This document shows positions 26,957 to 33,944 of a DNA stretch of 64,000 nucleotides, one piece after another. Where the stretch lies: contig NZ_CP050191.1 in the NCBI RefSeq assembly GCF_011745145.1, forward strand, positions 2,408,984 to 2,472,983. Direction: 5' to 3'. Source of the DNA: Mycobacterium sp. DL440. GTDB lineage: Bacteria > Actinomycetota > Actinomycetes > Mycobacteriales > Mycobacteriaceae. The position numbers and the translations under genes were made by a program. The notes under the pieces were generated by a model that did not search any database, was not told where the DNA came from, and was given only the letters and a program-made list of their open reading frames with translations. Numbering within the stretch: position 1 is the first letter of the stretch; the number at the start of each line of letters is the position of its first letter.

Positions 26957-27017
26957 GCGAGCGTGCGCGTCTGCTCCCCGACGCGCCGCGTCCGGTCGGC
27001 ATTTTCCGCACACTCGT
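26957..27017 (+). repeat. 60-bp dispersed repeat, copy C
   Basis: Starts GCGAGCGTGCG, contains CGTCTGCTCCCCGACGCGCC and GCATTTTCC, and ends CGCACACTCGT. It is closest to copy B, with which it shares the GCATTTTC block. It begins within a few bases of where the MFS pseudogene loses homology, and the DUF899 gene starts 64 bases downstream. Confidence 0.72.
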
Positions 27018-27081
27018 GCGCGATGAGTTTCGCCGCCGGCGCGAGTCTCACTCGTATAGGACCGATTAAGGGAGTGATTCG

Positions 27082-27849
27082 ATGCCGCTGACGCTCAATG
27101 CCTACCCAACTGTCGTCGCTCGGGAAGAGTGGCTCGAGGCTCGCAAGAAACTGTTGGCCGCCGAACGTGAGGCGACGCACCTGCGCGATGCGGTCAACGC
27201 CCAACGCCGCCGGCTGCCGATGGTGAAGGTGGACAAGGACTACACGTTCGACGGGCCCGACGGTGAAGTGAAGCTGCTCGATCTGTTCGAGGGCCGCAGC
27301 CAGCTCTACGTCCACCACTTCATGTGGATCGACGCGATCGACCAGGGATGTCCCAGCTGCACCGCCGCAGCCGACTTGACGTTCACCGCGAGAGATCGAG
27401 ACTTGTTGCACGGCAAGGACGTCACGTTCGCCTGCATCTCCCGGGCGCCCTACGCCAGCATCGCGGCGTACCGCGACGGCCACGGCTGGACGTTCCCGTG
27501 GTACTCGTCGCGCGACGGTGATTTCAGCTACGACTTCCACGTGACGCTCGATCCGGCCCGTGCGCCCATCGAATACAACTACAAGTGCGTCGACGAACTC
27601 CACGAAGCAGGCTTCACCGACGACGACCTCCGGGGTGACTGGCCGGGGGCCAGTGTCTTCCTGCGCCGCGGCGACGAGGTCTTCCACACCTACTCGGCCT
27701 TCGCGCGCGGCCTCGATCACACCGCGGTCGGATACCCTTTCCTCGACCTCACCCCGTACGGGCGGCAGGAACCGTGGGAGGACTCGCCGGCCGGATGGCC
27801 GCAGGCTGGGGCAGTGGTCGGCAGGCCGGTGGGGGACTGCGGCGGTTAG
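27082..27849 (+). CDS. DUF899 thioredoxin-like protein
   Basis: The 255-residue protein matches the DUF899 family: VVAREEWLEARKKLLAAEREATHLRDAVNAQRRRLPMV at the N-terminus, then a thioredoxin-like domain with QGCPSCTAAADL (a CxxC pair), FACISRAPYASIAAYRDGHGWTFPWYSS, NYKCVDELHEAGF and HTYSAFARGLDHT. The family is cytosolic and often called a dithiol-disulphide isomerase by similarity, with no proven reaction. The ribosome site AAGGGAGTG lies just before ATG 27082. Only the MFS remnant and repeat copy C lie upstream, so its promoter must be within about 100 bases. Confidence 0.88.
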   Translation: MPLTLNAYPTVVAREEWLEARKKLLAAEREATHLRDAVNAQRRRLPMVKVDKDYTFDGPDGEVKLLDLFEGRSQLYVHHFMWIDAIDQGCPSCTAAADLTFTARDRDLLHGKDVTFACISRAPYASIAAYRDGHGWTFPWYSSRDGDFSYDFHVTLDPARAPIEYNYKCVDELHEAGFTDDDLRGDWPGASVFLRRGDEVFHTYSAFARGLDHTAVGYPFLDLTPYGRQEPWEDSPAGWPQAGAVVGRPVGDCGG

Positions 27850-27910
27850 TGATCATTGAGATCGAAACTATGGGCGGGTGCCGGGGTGCCTGGCAGGCTA
27901 ACCAACTAAC

Positions 27911-27981
27911 GCGGGTGTGTCTGAGTGGCCAGGAACCGGCCTGCAAAGCCGTTTACACGGGTTCGAATCCCGTCACTCGCT
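27911..27981 (+). tRNA. tRNA-Cys (anticodon GCA)
   Basis: GCGGGTG (27911-27917) pairs with CACTCGC (27974-27980) as the acceptor stem with one G-U pair. The anticodon loop CTGCAAA gives GCA for cysteine. The T arm is ACGGG-TTCGAAT-CCCGT. The anticodon stem CCGGC/GCCGT has a C-U mismatch at its outer pair, and the D stem is only three pairs. The discriminator is T and CCA is not encoded. A hairpin terminator follows 14 bases later. Confidence 0.9.
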
Positions 27982-27995
27982 CGATAGGGGTCAGT

Positions 27996-28042
27996 TCGGG
28001 CCGGGAAGTACCGTCGACGATCGGTGGTACTTCCCGGCCCGA
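27996..28042. terminator. Strong bidirectional hairpin after tRNA-Cys
   Basis: Arms TCGGGCCGGGAAGTACC (27996-28012) and GGTACTTCCCGGCCCGA (28026-28042) are perfect 17-base complements with a 13-base loop. It lies between the tRNA and the convergent permease gene, whose stop is at 28048, so it can end both transcripts. Confidence 0.85.
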
Positions 28043-28047
28043 CTGGT

Positions 28048-29670
28048 CTATGCGCTCGGCGTGACCGTGGGCACGGGCATCGCGTCAAATGGAACTGTGT
28101 GGTGGCTATGCCGTCGATGCGACGCCAACACCCAGTAGACGGCCATGGCGACCAGGAAGGCGACGATCCAGTTGTAGTCGTACAGCGGCTTGAGTAGCGG
28201 CACCACCCCGTCGGCGGGGAAGGGCCCGATTTTCTCTCCATCGGTTCCGGGCGCCGAGTAGGCTCCGCCCACCGCGACGAATGCGCCCACGGCCGTGGCG
28301 ATCACCGCACGAACGTTCCATCCGCTGGTGAAGTGGTAGTGGCCGTCGAGGACGAACAGCTCGGGGACCCGTAGTTCGGTTTTGCGGGCGAGCCAATAGT
28401 CGGACGCCAGGACGCCGCCCACAGCCCCCATGACACCGCCATAGAACCCCAGCCAGACGAACACATATGTCTCGGGGCTGGCCAGCAGCTTCCACGGCAG
28501 GATCAGGGTGCCGAGCGCCACCGAAACCAGCACCCCCCGACGGAACGTGATCAGCTTGGGCAGTGCGTTGGCGAAGTCCAGTGCCGGGCTGACCAGGTTG
28601 GCCGCCATGTTGGTCTGCACACTGGAGACGACGATGGCCAAGGCGCCCACCAAAACCGCTACGCGACTGCCGAAATGGGACACCAAGGCGTCGGGATTCC
28701 ACAGCTCGGCGGCCGTCACCCCGTAATGCTGTGACGCAAGCGAGGTGGCGATGATCGCCATCAGGGAGACGATCAGCATGGTTACCGGCAGACCCCATGC
28801 CTGACCCCGCCGCTGTGCCTGCTGGTTCTCGGCGAACCTGGTGAAATCCGGCATATTGAGCGACAGAGTCGACCAGAACGCGATGTTGGCCATCAGGCTG
28901 ATCGGGAACACCGATAGCCAGAAGTGCGATCCCCAGCCCAGTTCCGAGGGCTGCGACACCACGGGTCCGAGATCGCCGCCGGTCTTGAACAGGAGTACGA
29001 CGATCAGGAGCACCACGGCGCCCACCACGATCGGCGCCGCGATCTGCTGAAAGCGGCGCAGGGATTCAAAACCCTTGTAAATGACCGCTACCTGGACGAC
29101 GAGACAGATGGCGTAGCACGCCAAGGTGGTGATCGGCACTGTTCCGATGATGCCGAGGTCGACGGGCTGAGCCCGTGACCAGGACGGTCCGATCGCAGCA
29201 CCCAGGGCGAGATTGAGGCCCAGTCCGCCGAACCAGGTTTGAATGCCAAACCATCCGCATGCCACCAGTCCCCGCATCACCGCGGGCAGATTGGCACCGT
29301 GCACGCCATAGGCGGCTCGGGCGAACACCGGAAAACTGATCCCGTGCTTGGCGCCGGCGTGGCTGTTGAGCAGCATCGGGATCAACACGATCAGGTTGGC
29401 CAGCACGATCGTGAGAAGTGCCTGAACCCAGTTCATCCCCAGCGCGATGAGCGACGCTGCCAGCGTCCAGGTCGCAGGGTTCATGCACATCGCTACCCAC
29501 AACGTCAGGTAGACACGGCTTTTCCAGGTGCGCATGGTCGGATGGATGGGTCGCAGATCTGAGTTGTAGAGCGAGGCCTCCAGGGTATGTCCATGCGCGT
29601 CCAATGGAATTGATGCAGACTCGCCGGCCGACGGGGTTTCGGGTGCTTCAGAGCGCATTGGGGACTCCAT
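28048..29670 (-). CDS. NCS1-family cytosine/uracil/hydantoin permease
   Basis: The 540-residue membrane protein has about 12 transmembrane helices. The early NPATWTLAASLIALGMNW, GFESLRRFQQIAAPIV, FWSTLSLNMPDFTRFAENQ and LGFYGGVMGAVGGVLASDYWL segments are characteristic of nucleobase:cation symporter-1 proteins (PucI/Mhp1 group). It is the last gene of the operon with the carbon-nitrogen hydrolase and the oxidoreductase, so it should import the pyrimidine or hydantoin they degrade. I start at ATG 29670, 15 bases after the hydrolase stop; ATG 29658 is possible. The longer frame overlaps the hydrolase and is unlikely. Confidence 0.9.
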   Translation of the reverse strand: MESPMRSEAPETPSAGESASIPLDAHGHTLEASLYNSDLRPIHPTMRTWKSRVYLTLWVAMCMNPATWTLAASLIALGMNWVQALLTIVLANLIVLIPMLLNSHAGAKHGISFPVFARAAYGVHGANLPAVMRGLVACGWFGIQTWFGGLGLNLALGAAIGPSWSRAQPVDLGIIGTVPITTLACYAICLVVQVAVIYKGFESLRRFQQIAAPIVVGAVVLLIVVLLFKTGGDLGPVVSQPSELGWGSHFWLSVFPISLMANIAFWSTLSLNMPDFTRFAENQQAQRRGQAWGLPVTMLIVSLMAIIATSLASQHYGVTAAELWNPDALVSHFGSRVAVLVGALAIVVSSVQTNMAANLVSPALDFANALPKLITFRRGVLVSVALGTLILPWKLLASPETYVFVWLGFYGGVMGAVGGVLASDYWLARKTELRVPELFVLDGHYHFTSGWNVRAVIATAVGAFVAVGGAYSAPGTDGEKIGPFPADGVVPLLKPLYDYNWIVAFLVAMAVYWVLASHRRHSHHTVPFDAMPVPTVTPSA

Positions 29671-29684
29671 CTGTGAGCGGGAAT

Positions 29685-30533
29685 CTAGCTGGCGGGGATG
29701 GCCTCGTAGGATTCGGGGCGACGGTCGCGGTAGAACTGCCATTCGTTGCGAATGGTGCGTACGAGGGACAGGTCGAGGTCGCGTATCACGATTTCCTCTG
29801 TGTCCTGCGATGCCACCTCGCCCACGTAGTTGCCACGAGGATCCACGAAATATGAACTCCCGTAGAAGGTGACCGCATCGTCGCCGAATTCACCGGTCTC
29901 AGTGCCGATTCGGTTGTTGGCGCCCACGAAGTACTGGTTGTTGGCGGCGGCCGCAGGTTGCTCTAATTCCCAGAGGCGGTTGGACAGGCCCGGTTTGGTG
30001 GCCGACGGGTTGAAGACCAATTCGGCACCGGCGAGCCCGAATTCGCGCCAGCCTTCCGGGAAATGGCGGTCGTAGCAGATGTATACGCCGACCTTGCCCA
30101 CTGCGGTATCGAAGACCGGGTAGCCGAGATTACCGGGTTTGAAGTAGAACTTCTCCCAGAATCGGTCGACGTGCGGGATGTGATTCTTGCGGTACTTACC
30201 GAGATAGCTGCCATCGGCATCGATCACCGCCGCCGTGTTGTAGTAGACGCCCGGCATCTCCTCCTCGTACACCGGCAGGACCAATACAACACCGAGTTCC
30301 TTTGCGAGCGCCGAGAAGCGGTCGGTGAGTGGACCCGGGACGGCTTGCGCGTACTCGTAGTACCTCGGATCTTGGGTGATGCCGAAGTAGGGCCCGTGGA
30401 AGAGTTCCTGAAAGCAGACGATCTGCGCACCGGCCGTGGCGGCCTGTCGAGTCAGATCCTCGTGCTTGGTGACCATTGACTCCTCGTCTCCGGTCCAGGC
30501 CACCTGGGTAATGGCTGCCTTTATCGTGGTCAT
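29685..30533 (-). CDS. Carbon-nitrogen hydrolase (N-carbamoyl amide/beta-ureidopropionase type)
   Basis: The 282-residue nitrilase-superfamily enzyme carries the Glu-Lys-Cys triad: Glu43 in CFQELFHGP, the lysine in GKYRKNHIPH, and the cysteine in YICYDRHFPEGWRE. The GKYRKNHIPHVDRFWEKFYF segment is close to N-carbamoyl-beta-alanine and N-carbamoyl-amino-acid hydrolases. It would release an amino acid, CO2 and ammonia in the last step of reductive pyrimidine or hydantoin breakdown. The start is ATG 30533 (MTTIKAAITQVAW). The order on the transcript is oxidoreductase, hydrolase, permease; a PucR-type regulator is divergent. Confidence 0.9.
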   Translation of the reverse strand: MTTIKAAITQVAWTGDEESMVTKHEDLTRQAATAGAQIVCFQELFHGPYFGITQDPRYYEYAQAVPGPLTDRFSALAKELGVVLVLPVYEEEMPGVYYNTAAVIDADGSYLGKYRKNHIPHVDRFWEKFYFKPGNLGYPVFDTAVGKVGVYICYDRHFPEGWREFGLAGAELVFNPSATKPGLSNRLWELEQPAAAANNQYFVGANNRIGTETGEFGDDAVTFYGSSYFVDPRGNYVGEVASQDTEEIVIRDLDLSLVRTIRNEWQFYRDRRPESYEAIPAS

Positions 30534-30577
30534 GAGGTCTTTTCCTCTCTCGTTCAATGATTTTGGGGTGGCGTCGG

Positions 30578-31597
30578 TTAGGTGAGGATGACGTCGCCGG
30601 GGCAGTTGATCGTGGGGATGATCGATTGGCCGTACTCGGCCAGGGTGTGGTCTTGGCCGTCGTGTTGGAGATAGACCGCGAACTGGTCGACGCCGAGCTT
30701 CTGTAATTCCTGCAATTTGGCAACGTGCGCTGCGGCGGGTCCAAGGATGCAGAAGCGGTCAACGATCTCGTCGGGCACGAAGTCCGAGTGCGAGCTGCCC
30801 GCGCGTCCGTGTGCGTTGTAGTCGTATCCGTGGCGACCTTTGATGTAGTCGGTGAGCGATTGGGGCACCGCGCCGCTGCTGCCGTACTTGGCGACGATGT
30901 CGGCGACGTGGTTGCCCACCATTCCGCCGAACCAACGGCATTGGTCGCGTTGGTGGTCGAGGTCGTCACCGATATAGGCCGGTGCACCGACGCAGACCTT
31001 GATGTCATCGGGGTTGCGTCCGGCGTCGGCCGCCGCGTTCTTGACTCGTTCGATCATCCACTTGGTGATGTCGGGATCAGCCAGCTGCAGCAGGAATCCG
31101 TCGGCGACCTGTCCACACAGCTCAAGCGCCTTCGGGCCGTAGGCGCCGACGTAAACGTCCAGAGTGGACTTCGAGGCCCAGGGCAGGCGCACGGTGGAAC
31201 CGTTGATCTCGGTGGGGCGCCCGTTGGCCAGGTCGGAGATCACCTTGACCGCCGATCTCAAAGTGTCCAGCGTGGAGGGCTTTCCGGACAGCGTCCGCAT
31301 GGCGCTGTCACCGCGGCCGATCGAGCACACAGTGCGGTTGCCGAACATCGAGTTCAGCGTCGCGTAGGTCGAGGCGGTTACCGTGACGTCGCGGCTGAGC
31401 GGGTTGGTGACCATGGGGCCGACGACCACTTTGCGAGTGGCCGCCAGAATCTGACCGTGGATGACGTAGGGCTCCTGCCACAGCATGTGCGAGTCGAACG
31501 TCCAGACGTAGTCGAATCCCCGATTCTCTGCGGCGACCGCCAACTCCACCACGCGTGAGGCAGGTGGATCTGGTTGCAGCACGATGCCGAAGTCCAT
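30578..31597 (-). CDS. F420-type LLM-class oxidoreductase (TIGR03842-like)
   Basis: The 339-residue TIM barrel starts MDFGIVLQPDPPASRVVELAVAAENRGFDYVWTFDSHMLWQEPY. It contains IGRGDSAMRTLSGKP and DVYVGAYGPKALELCGQVADGFLLQ, which fit the luciferase-like F420-dependent family, specifically the subgroup found in pyrimidine/hydantoin gene clusters. It probably reduces or oxidises a pyrimidine-related compound with F420, though FMN cannot be excluded. It is now the first intact gene of the operon; a short coding remnant lies just upstream. The start ATG 31597 is preceded by a GAAAGGT-like site. Confidence 0.85.
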   Translation of the reverse strand: MDFGIVLQPDPPASRVVELAVAAENRGFDYVWTFDSHMLWQEPYVIHGQILAATRKVVVGPMVTNPLSRDVTVTASTYATLNSMFGNRTVCSIGRGDSAMRTLSGKPSTLDTLRSAVKVISDLANGRPTEINGSTVRLPWASKSTLDVYVGAYGPKALELCGQVADGFLLQLADPDITKWMIERVKNAAADAGRNPDDIKVCVGAPAYIGDDLDHQRDQCRWFGGMVGNHVADIVAKYGSSGAVPQSLTDYIKGRHGYDYNAHGRAGSSHSDFVPDEIVDRFCILGPAAAHVAKLQELQKLGVDQFAVYLQHDGQDHTLAEYGQSIIPTINCPGDVILT

Positions 31598-31627
31598 TGG
31601 TAGACCTTTCTTTGTTCGACGGCGTGA

Positions 31628-31705
31628 CTAGATGAGGTACTGGCTGAGGCCGCGCTTGACGTGACCGGCGACCCTGAAGCCCTCCGGCGCGTCGCTCTCG
31701 TGGTG
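31628..31705 (-). pseudogene. 3' remnant of a deleted first operon gene, possibly dihydropyrimidinase
   Basis: On the minus strand 25 codons read HHESDAPEGFRVAGHVKRGLSQYLI and end at TAG 31628-31630. Twenty-four of the 25 third positions are G or C, which is typical of real coding sequence here, and the frame is closed by a stop right upstream. GHVKRGLSQYLI resembles the C-terminal end of dihydropyrimidinase/hydantoinase, the enzyme this operon otherwise lacks. The remnant is 30 bases upstream of the oxidoreductase start. The coding nature is fairly clear; the identity is inferred. Confidence 0.5.
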
Positions 31706-31802
31706 CTACCGAACGCTCACGACTGTGGCCGCGGTCACAACGAACTTATGTGCCGAACCGGCATTGAACCAGCACGCTGTGCACCGAAAATTCGTACTTT
31801 TC

Positions 31803-31818
31803 GTGTGCATGTGCACAC
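31803..31818. promoter_or_regulatory. Inverted repeat upstream of the PucR gene
   Basis: GTGTGCA and TGCACAC are perfect 7-base arms around TG. A looser dyad (GCACCGAAAA / TTTTCGTGTGC) lies just left, from 31781. The site is 28 bases before GTG 31846 in the divergent region shared with the catabolic operon, where a PucR-type activator would bind. The role is inferred from position. Confidence 0.5.
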
Positions 31819-31845
31819 CCGGGCCGTAGACGGCGGCGCTGCCCC

Positions 31846-33084
31846 GTGACTACGGTGACCGTCGTGCGCAAAGCTCGCGAAACCGATCAGTGGTCGCGCA
31901 TCCGTTGGATGGAGCTGATCGACCAGGTGACCGCCAATCGCGAGCGACTGGTCGATGCATATATGGCGCAGATCGACGAGGGGCGTCGGTTCTACGAATC
32001 GCGCGTGGACACCGCCGATCTGCGCGAGAGTGCGCGGACGGCGTTCACGATGCTGCTCAGGCAACTTGCCGGCGCACCGATCAGCGAGGAGGACCGCCGC
32101 GTCACCCGTGAACTCGGGGTGCGGCGTGCCCGCCAGGGCGTGCAGTCGAGGAAGCTCACCGCAGCGATCCACCGTGACTTCTCGGTGCTGTGGTCGGCGT
32201 TCCTGGAGCTGTCCGAAGACGACGATGCCGCGGTGCTGACGCACCACACGGAAGACATGTGGCGCGTGGTCGACGGTTTCGCAGGAAGCATCCACGCGGC
32301 GTACTTCGACGAAGTGATTGCGATTGCGCAGGAACGGTCGTTCAGCGTGCAATCGCTGCTGGCGCAGTTGATCACCGACGAGTATCCGTCGTTGACCTTC
32401 ATCGCCCGGGCCGGACAGGCGCTATCTATCCGCGAGACCGACGGCATCTGGGTCGCCGCCGCCTTGGTCGCCGAGGGGGCGCCGCTGCAGCAGTTCGCCG
32501 AGCGTCTGCGTCGTCGTGGCCGGTCGGCCTACACCTATGTGATGGGGGAGTGCATCTTGGTGGTGTGGGTGGCCGGTGTTGCCGCCTCCGGGCTGGTAGG
32601 CGTGCTCGACGGATTCGCGTCGAGTCCCGACCGCGCCGACCTTCAATCGGTCCGATGCGGCGTTTCGCCGTTGTACCTGGGGGTCGCGCAGTTGCGCTCG
32701 GCCGCCGAGATCGCCTGCGAGATCGCCTTGGCCATGCATCCCGAACACGCTGGGCCCACGACCATCGCGGACGTCTGGCCGCTGGTCGCCGGAGCCGCCC
32801 TCCAGAGCCGTTTGCCGGCCCTGGAGGAGTCGATACGGGGGCCGTTGCGTGATTGTCGGCCCGCCGAGTTGGCAGCGTTGATGGAGACGATCAGGGTTTT
32901 TTCGCAAAACGGCGATGCGAGTGCGACTGCGGCCCAATTGTTTTGCCACCGCAACACGGTGATGAAACGGCTACGCCGACTGAAGGAACTCACGGGACTG
33001 GACATGACCGTGCCCAAGGACTCGGCGCGAGTGCTGGTGGTTCTGGCGTCCGAGTTGGCGGCAGTTGGGGCCCATCCCGAATAA
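31846..33084 (+). CDS. PucR/CdaR-type transcriptional regulator
   Basis: The 412-residue protein has a long helical N-terminal sensor (about 1-160), a middle GGDEF-like CdaR domain (about 180-290), and a C-terminal helix-turn-helix. That last part, FSQNGDASATAAQLFCHRNTVMKRLRRLKELTGL, is the PucR DNA-binding signature. Such proteins activate purine, pyrimidine or hydantoin catabolic operons when the substrate is present. It is divergent from the oxidoreductase-hydrolase-permease operon, which is the obvious target. GTG 31846 is used; later GTGs at 31855 and 31864 are possible. The thioesterase gene starts eight bases after its stop. Confidence 0.85.
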   Translation: MTTVTVVRKARETDQWSRIRWMELIDQVTANRERLVDAYMAQIDEGRRFYESRVDTADLRESARTAFTMLLRQLAGAPISEEDRRVTRELGVRRARQGVQSRKLTAAIHRDFSVLWSAFLELSEDDDAAVLTHHTEDMWRVVDGFAGSIHAAYFDEVIAIAQERSFSVQSLLAQLITDEYPSLTFIARAGQALSIRETDGIWVAAALVAEGAPLQQFAERLRRRGRSAYTYVMGECILVVWVAGVAASGLVGVLDGFASSPDRADLQSVRCGVSPLYLGVAQLRSAAEIACEIALAMHPEHAGPTTIADVWPLVAGAALQSRLPALEESIRGPLRDCRPAELAALMETIRVFSQNGDASATAAQLFCHRNTVMKRLRRLKELTGLDMTVPKDSARVLVVLASELAAVGAHPE

Positions 33085-33091
33085 TGCTGCG

Positions 33092-33943
33092 GTGCCCATG
33101 CTGCCCCTTGCTGACATCCTGTCCACGCTCGACCTCGTGGAGTCGGGTGACGGCATCTTCGTCGCTGAACAGCGGGACAACGCCACCCACCACATCGTGG
33201 GTGGGCATCTCACTGCCCAGGCGCTGATGGCGGCCGGCCGCACGGTCCCTGGCCGACTGCCGCACAGCCTGCATGTTTATCTGCTGCGGGCCGGCGACGC
33301 CCGGTATCCGGTGCAGATGGAGGTGGGCGTCCTGCGCGACGGCGGCTCGCTGTCCACGCGTCAGGTCACCGCCCGCCAGGGGGGAGAGATATTGCTGGAG
33401 GCGATGATCTCGTTCAGCGTCCCGATGGATGCCGCGGACTACCATCGACGCGCGCCCGAGGTGCCCGGTCCCGAGACTCTTCCCGGGGTCGAGGAGCAGT
33501 TGCAGGCGTTCGCCGATGAGGCCGACGGGTTCTGGGTGCGCCCACAGTGGATCGAGCGACGCTACATCGACCCGCCTCCACGGCTGGCGATCGAGATGGC
33601 GGAGCCGCCGGAGCGCACCCGGATGTGGTGGCGTCCCGCCGGACCCGTGACCGACGATCCGATCATCAACAGTGCTCTGCTGACCTACTTCGCGGGTACC
33701 GCCCTGCTCGACACCACAGTGACCATGCGGCGTGCCACCCATGTGACCACGTTCTCGGCGTTGATCGACATGGCGATCTGGTTCCACCGCCCCGCGGATC
33801 TGACGGATTGGGTGTTGTCGGACCAGGTTTCACCCAGCGGCATCAACGGGAGAGGCCTGGCCAGCGCCACGCTGTACAACCGCGCCGGTCAACTGGTGTG
33901 CTCGACGACCCAGGAGATGTACTTCGGCCGCCGCCGCGACTGA
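33092..33943 (+). CDS. Acyl-CoA thioesterase II-like (TesB, double hot-dog)
   Basis: The 283-residue protein has the two hot-dog halves of TesB: HHIVGGHLTAQALMAAGRTV and LPHSLHVYLLRAGDARYPVQMEVGVLRDGGSLSTRQVTARQ in the first, and ALLTYFAGTALLDTT, ALIDMAIWFHRPADLTDWVL and GRGLASATLYNRAGQLVCSTTQE in the second. The expected catalytic Asp/Thr/Gln trio is at least partly present, with the Asp in LIDMAIWF. It hydrolyses acyl-CoA to free acid. GTG 33092 or ATG 33098 may be the start. It follows the PucR gene closely, but a link to pyrimidine breakdown is not evident. Confidence 0.87.
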   Translation: MPMLPLADILSTLDLVESGDGIFVAEQRDNATHHIVGGHLTAQALMAAGRTVPGRLPHSLHVYLLRAGDARYPVQMEVGVLRDGGSLSTRQVTARQGGEILLEAMISFSVPMDAADYHRRAPEVPGPETLPGVEEQLQAFADEADGFWVRPQWIERRYIDPPPRLAIEMAEPPERTRMWWRPAGPVTDDPIINSALLTYFAGTALLDTTVTMRRATHVTTFSALIDMAIWFHRPADLTDWVLSDQVSPSGINGRGLASATLYNRAGQLVCSTTQEMYFGRRRD

Positions 33944-33944
33944 A

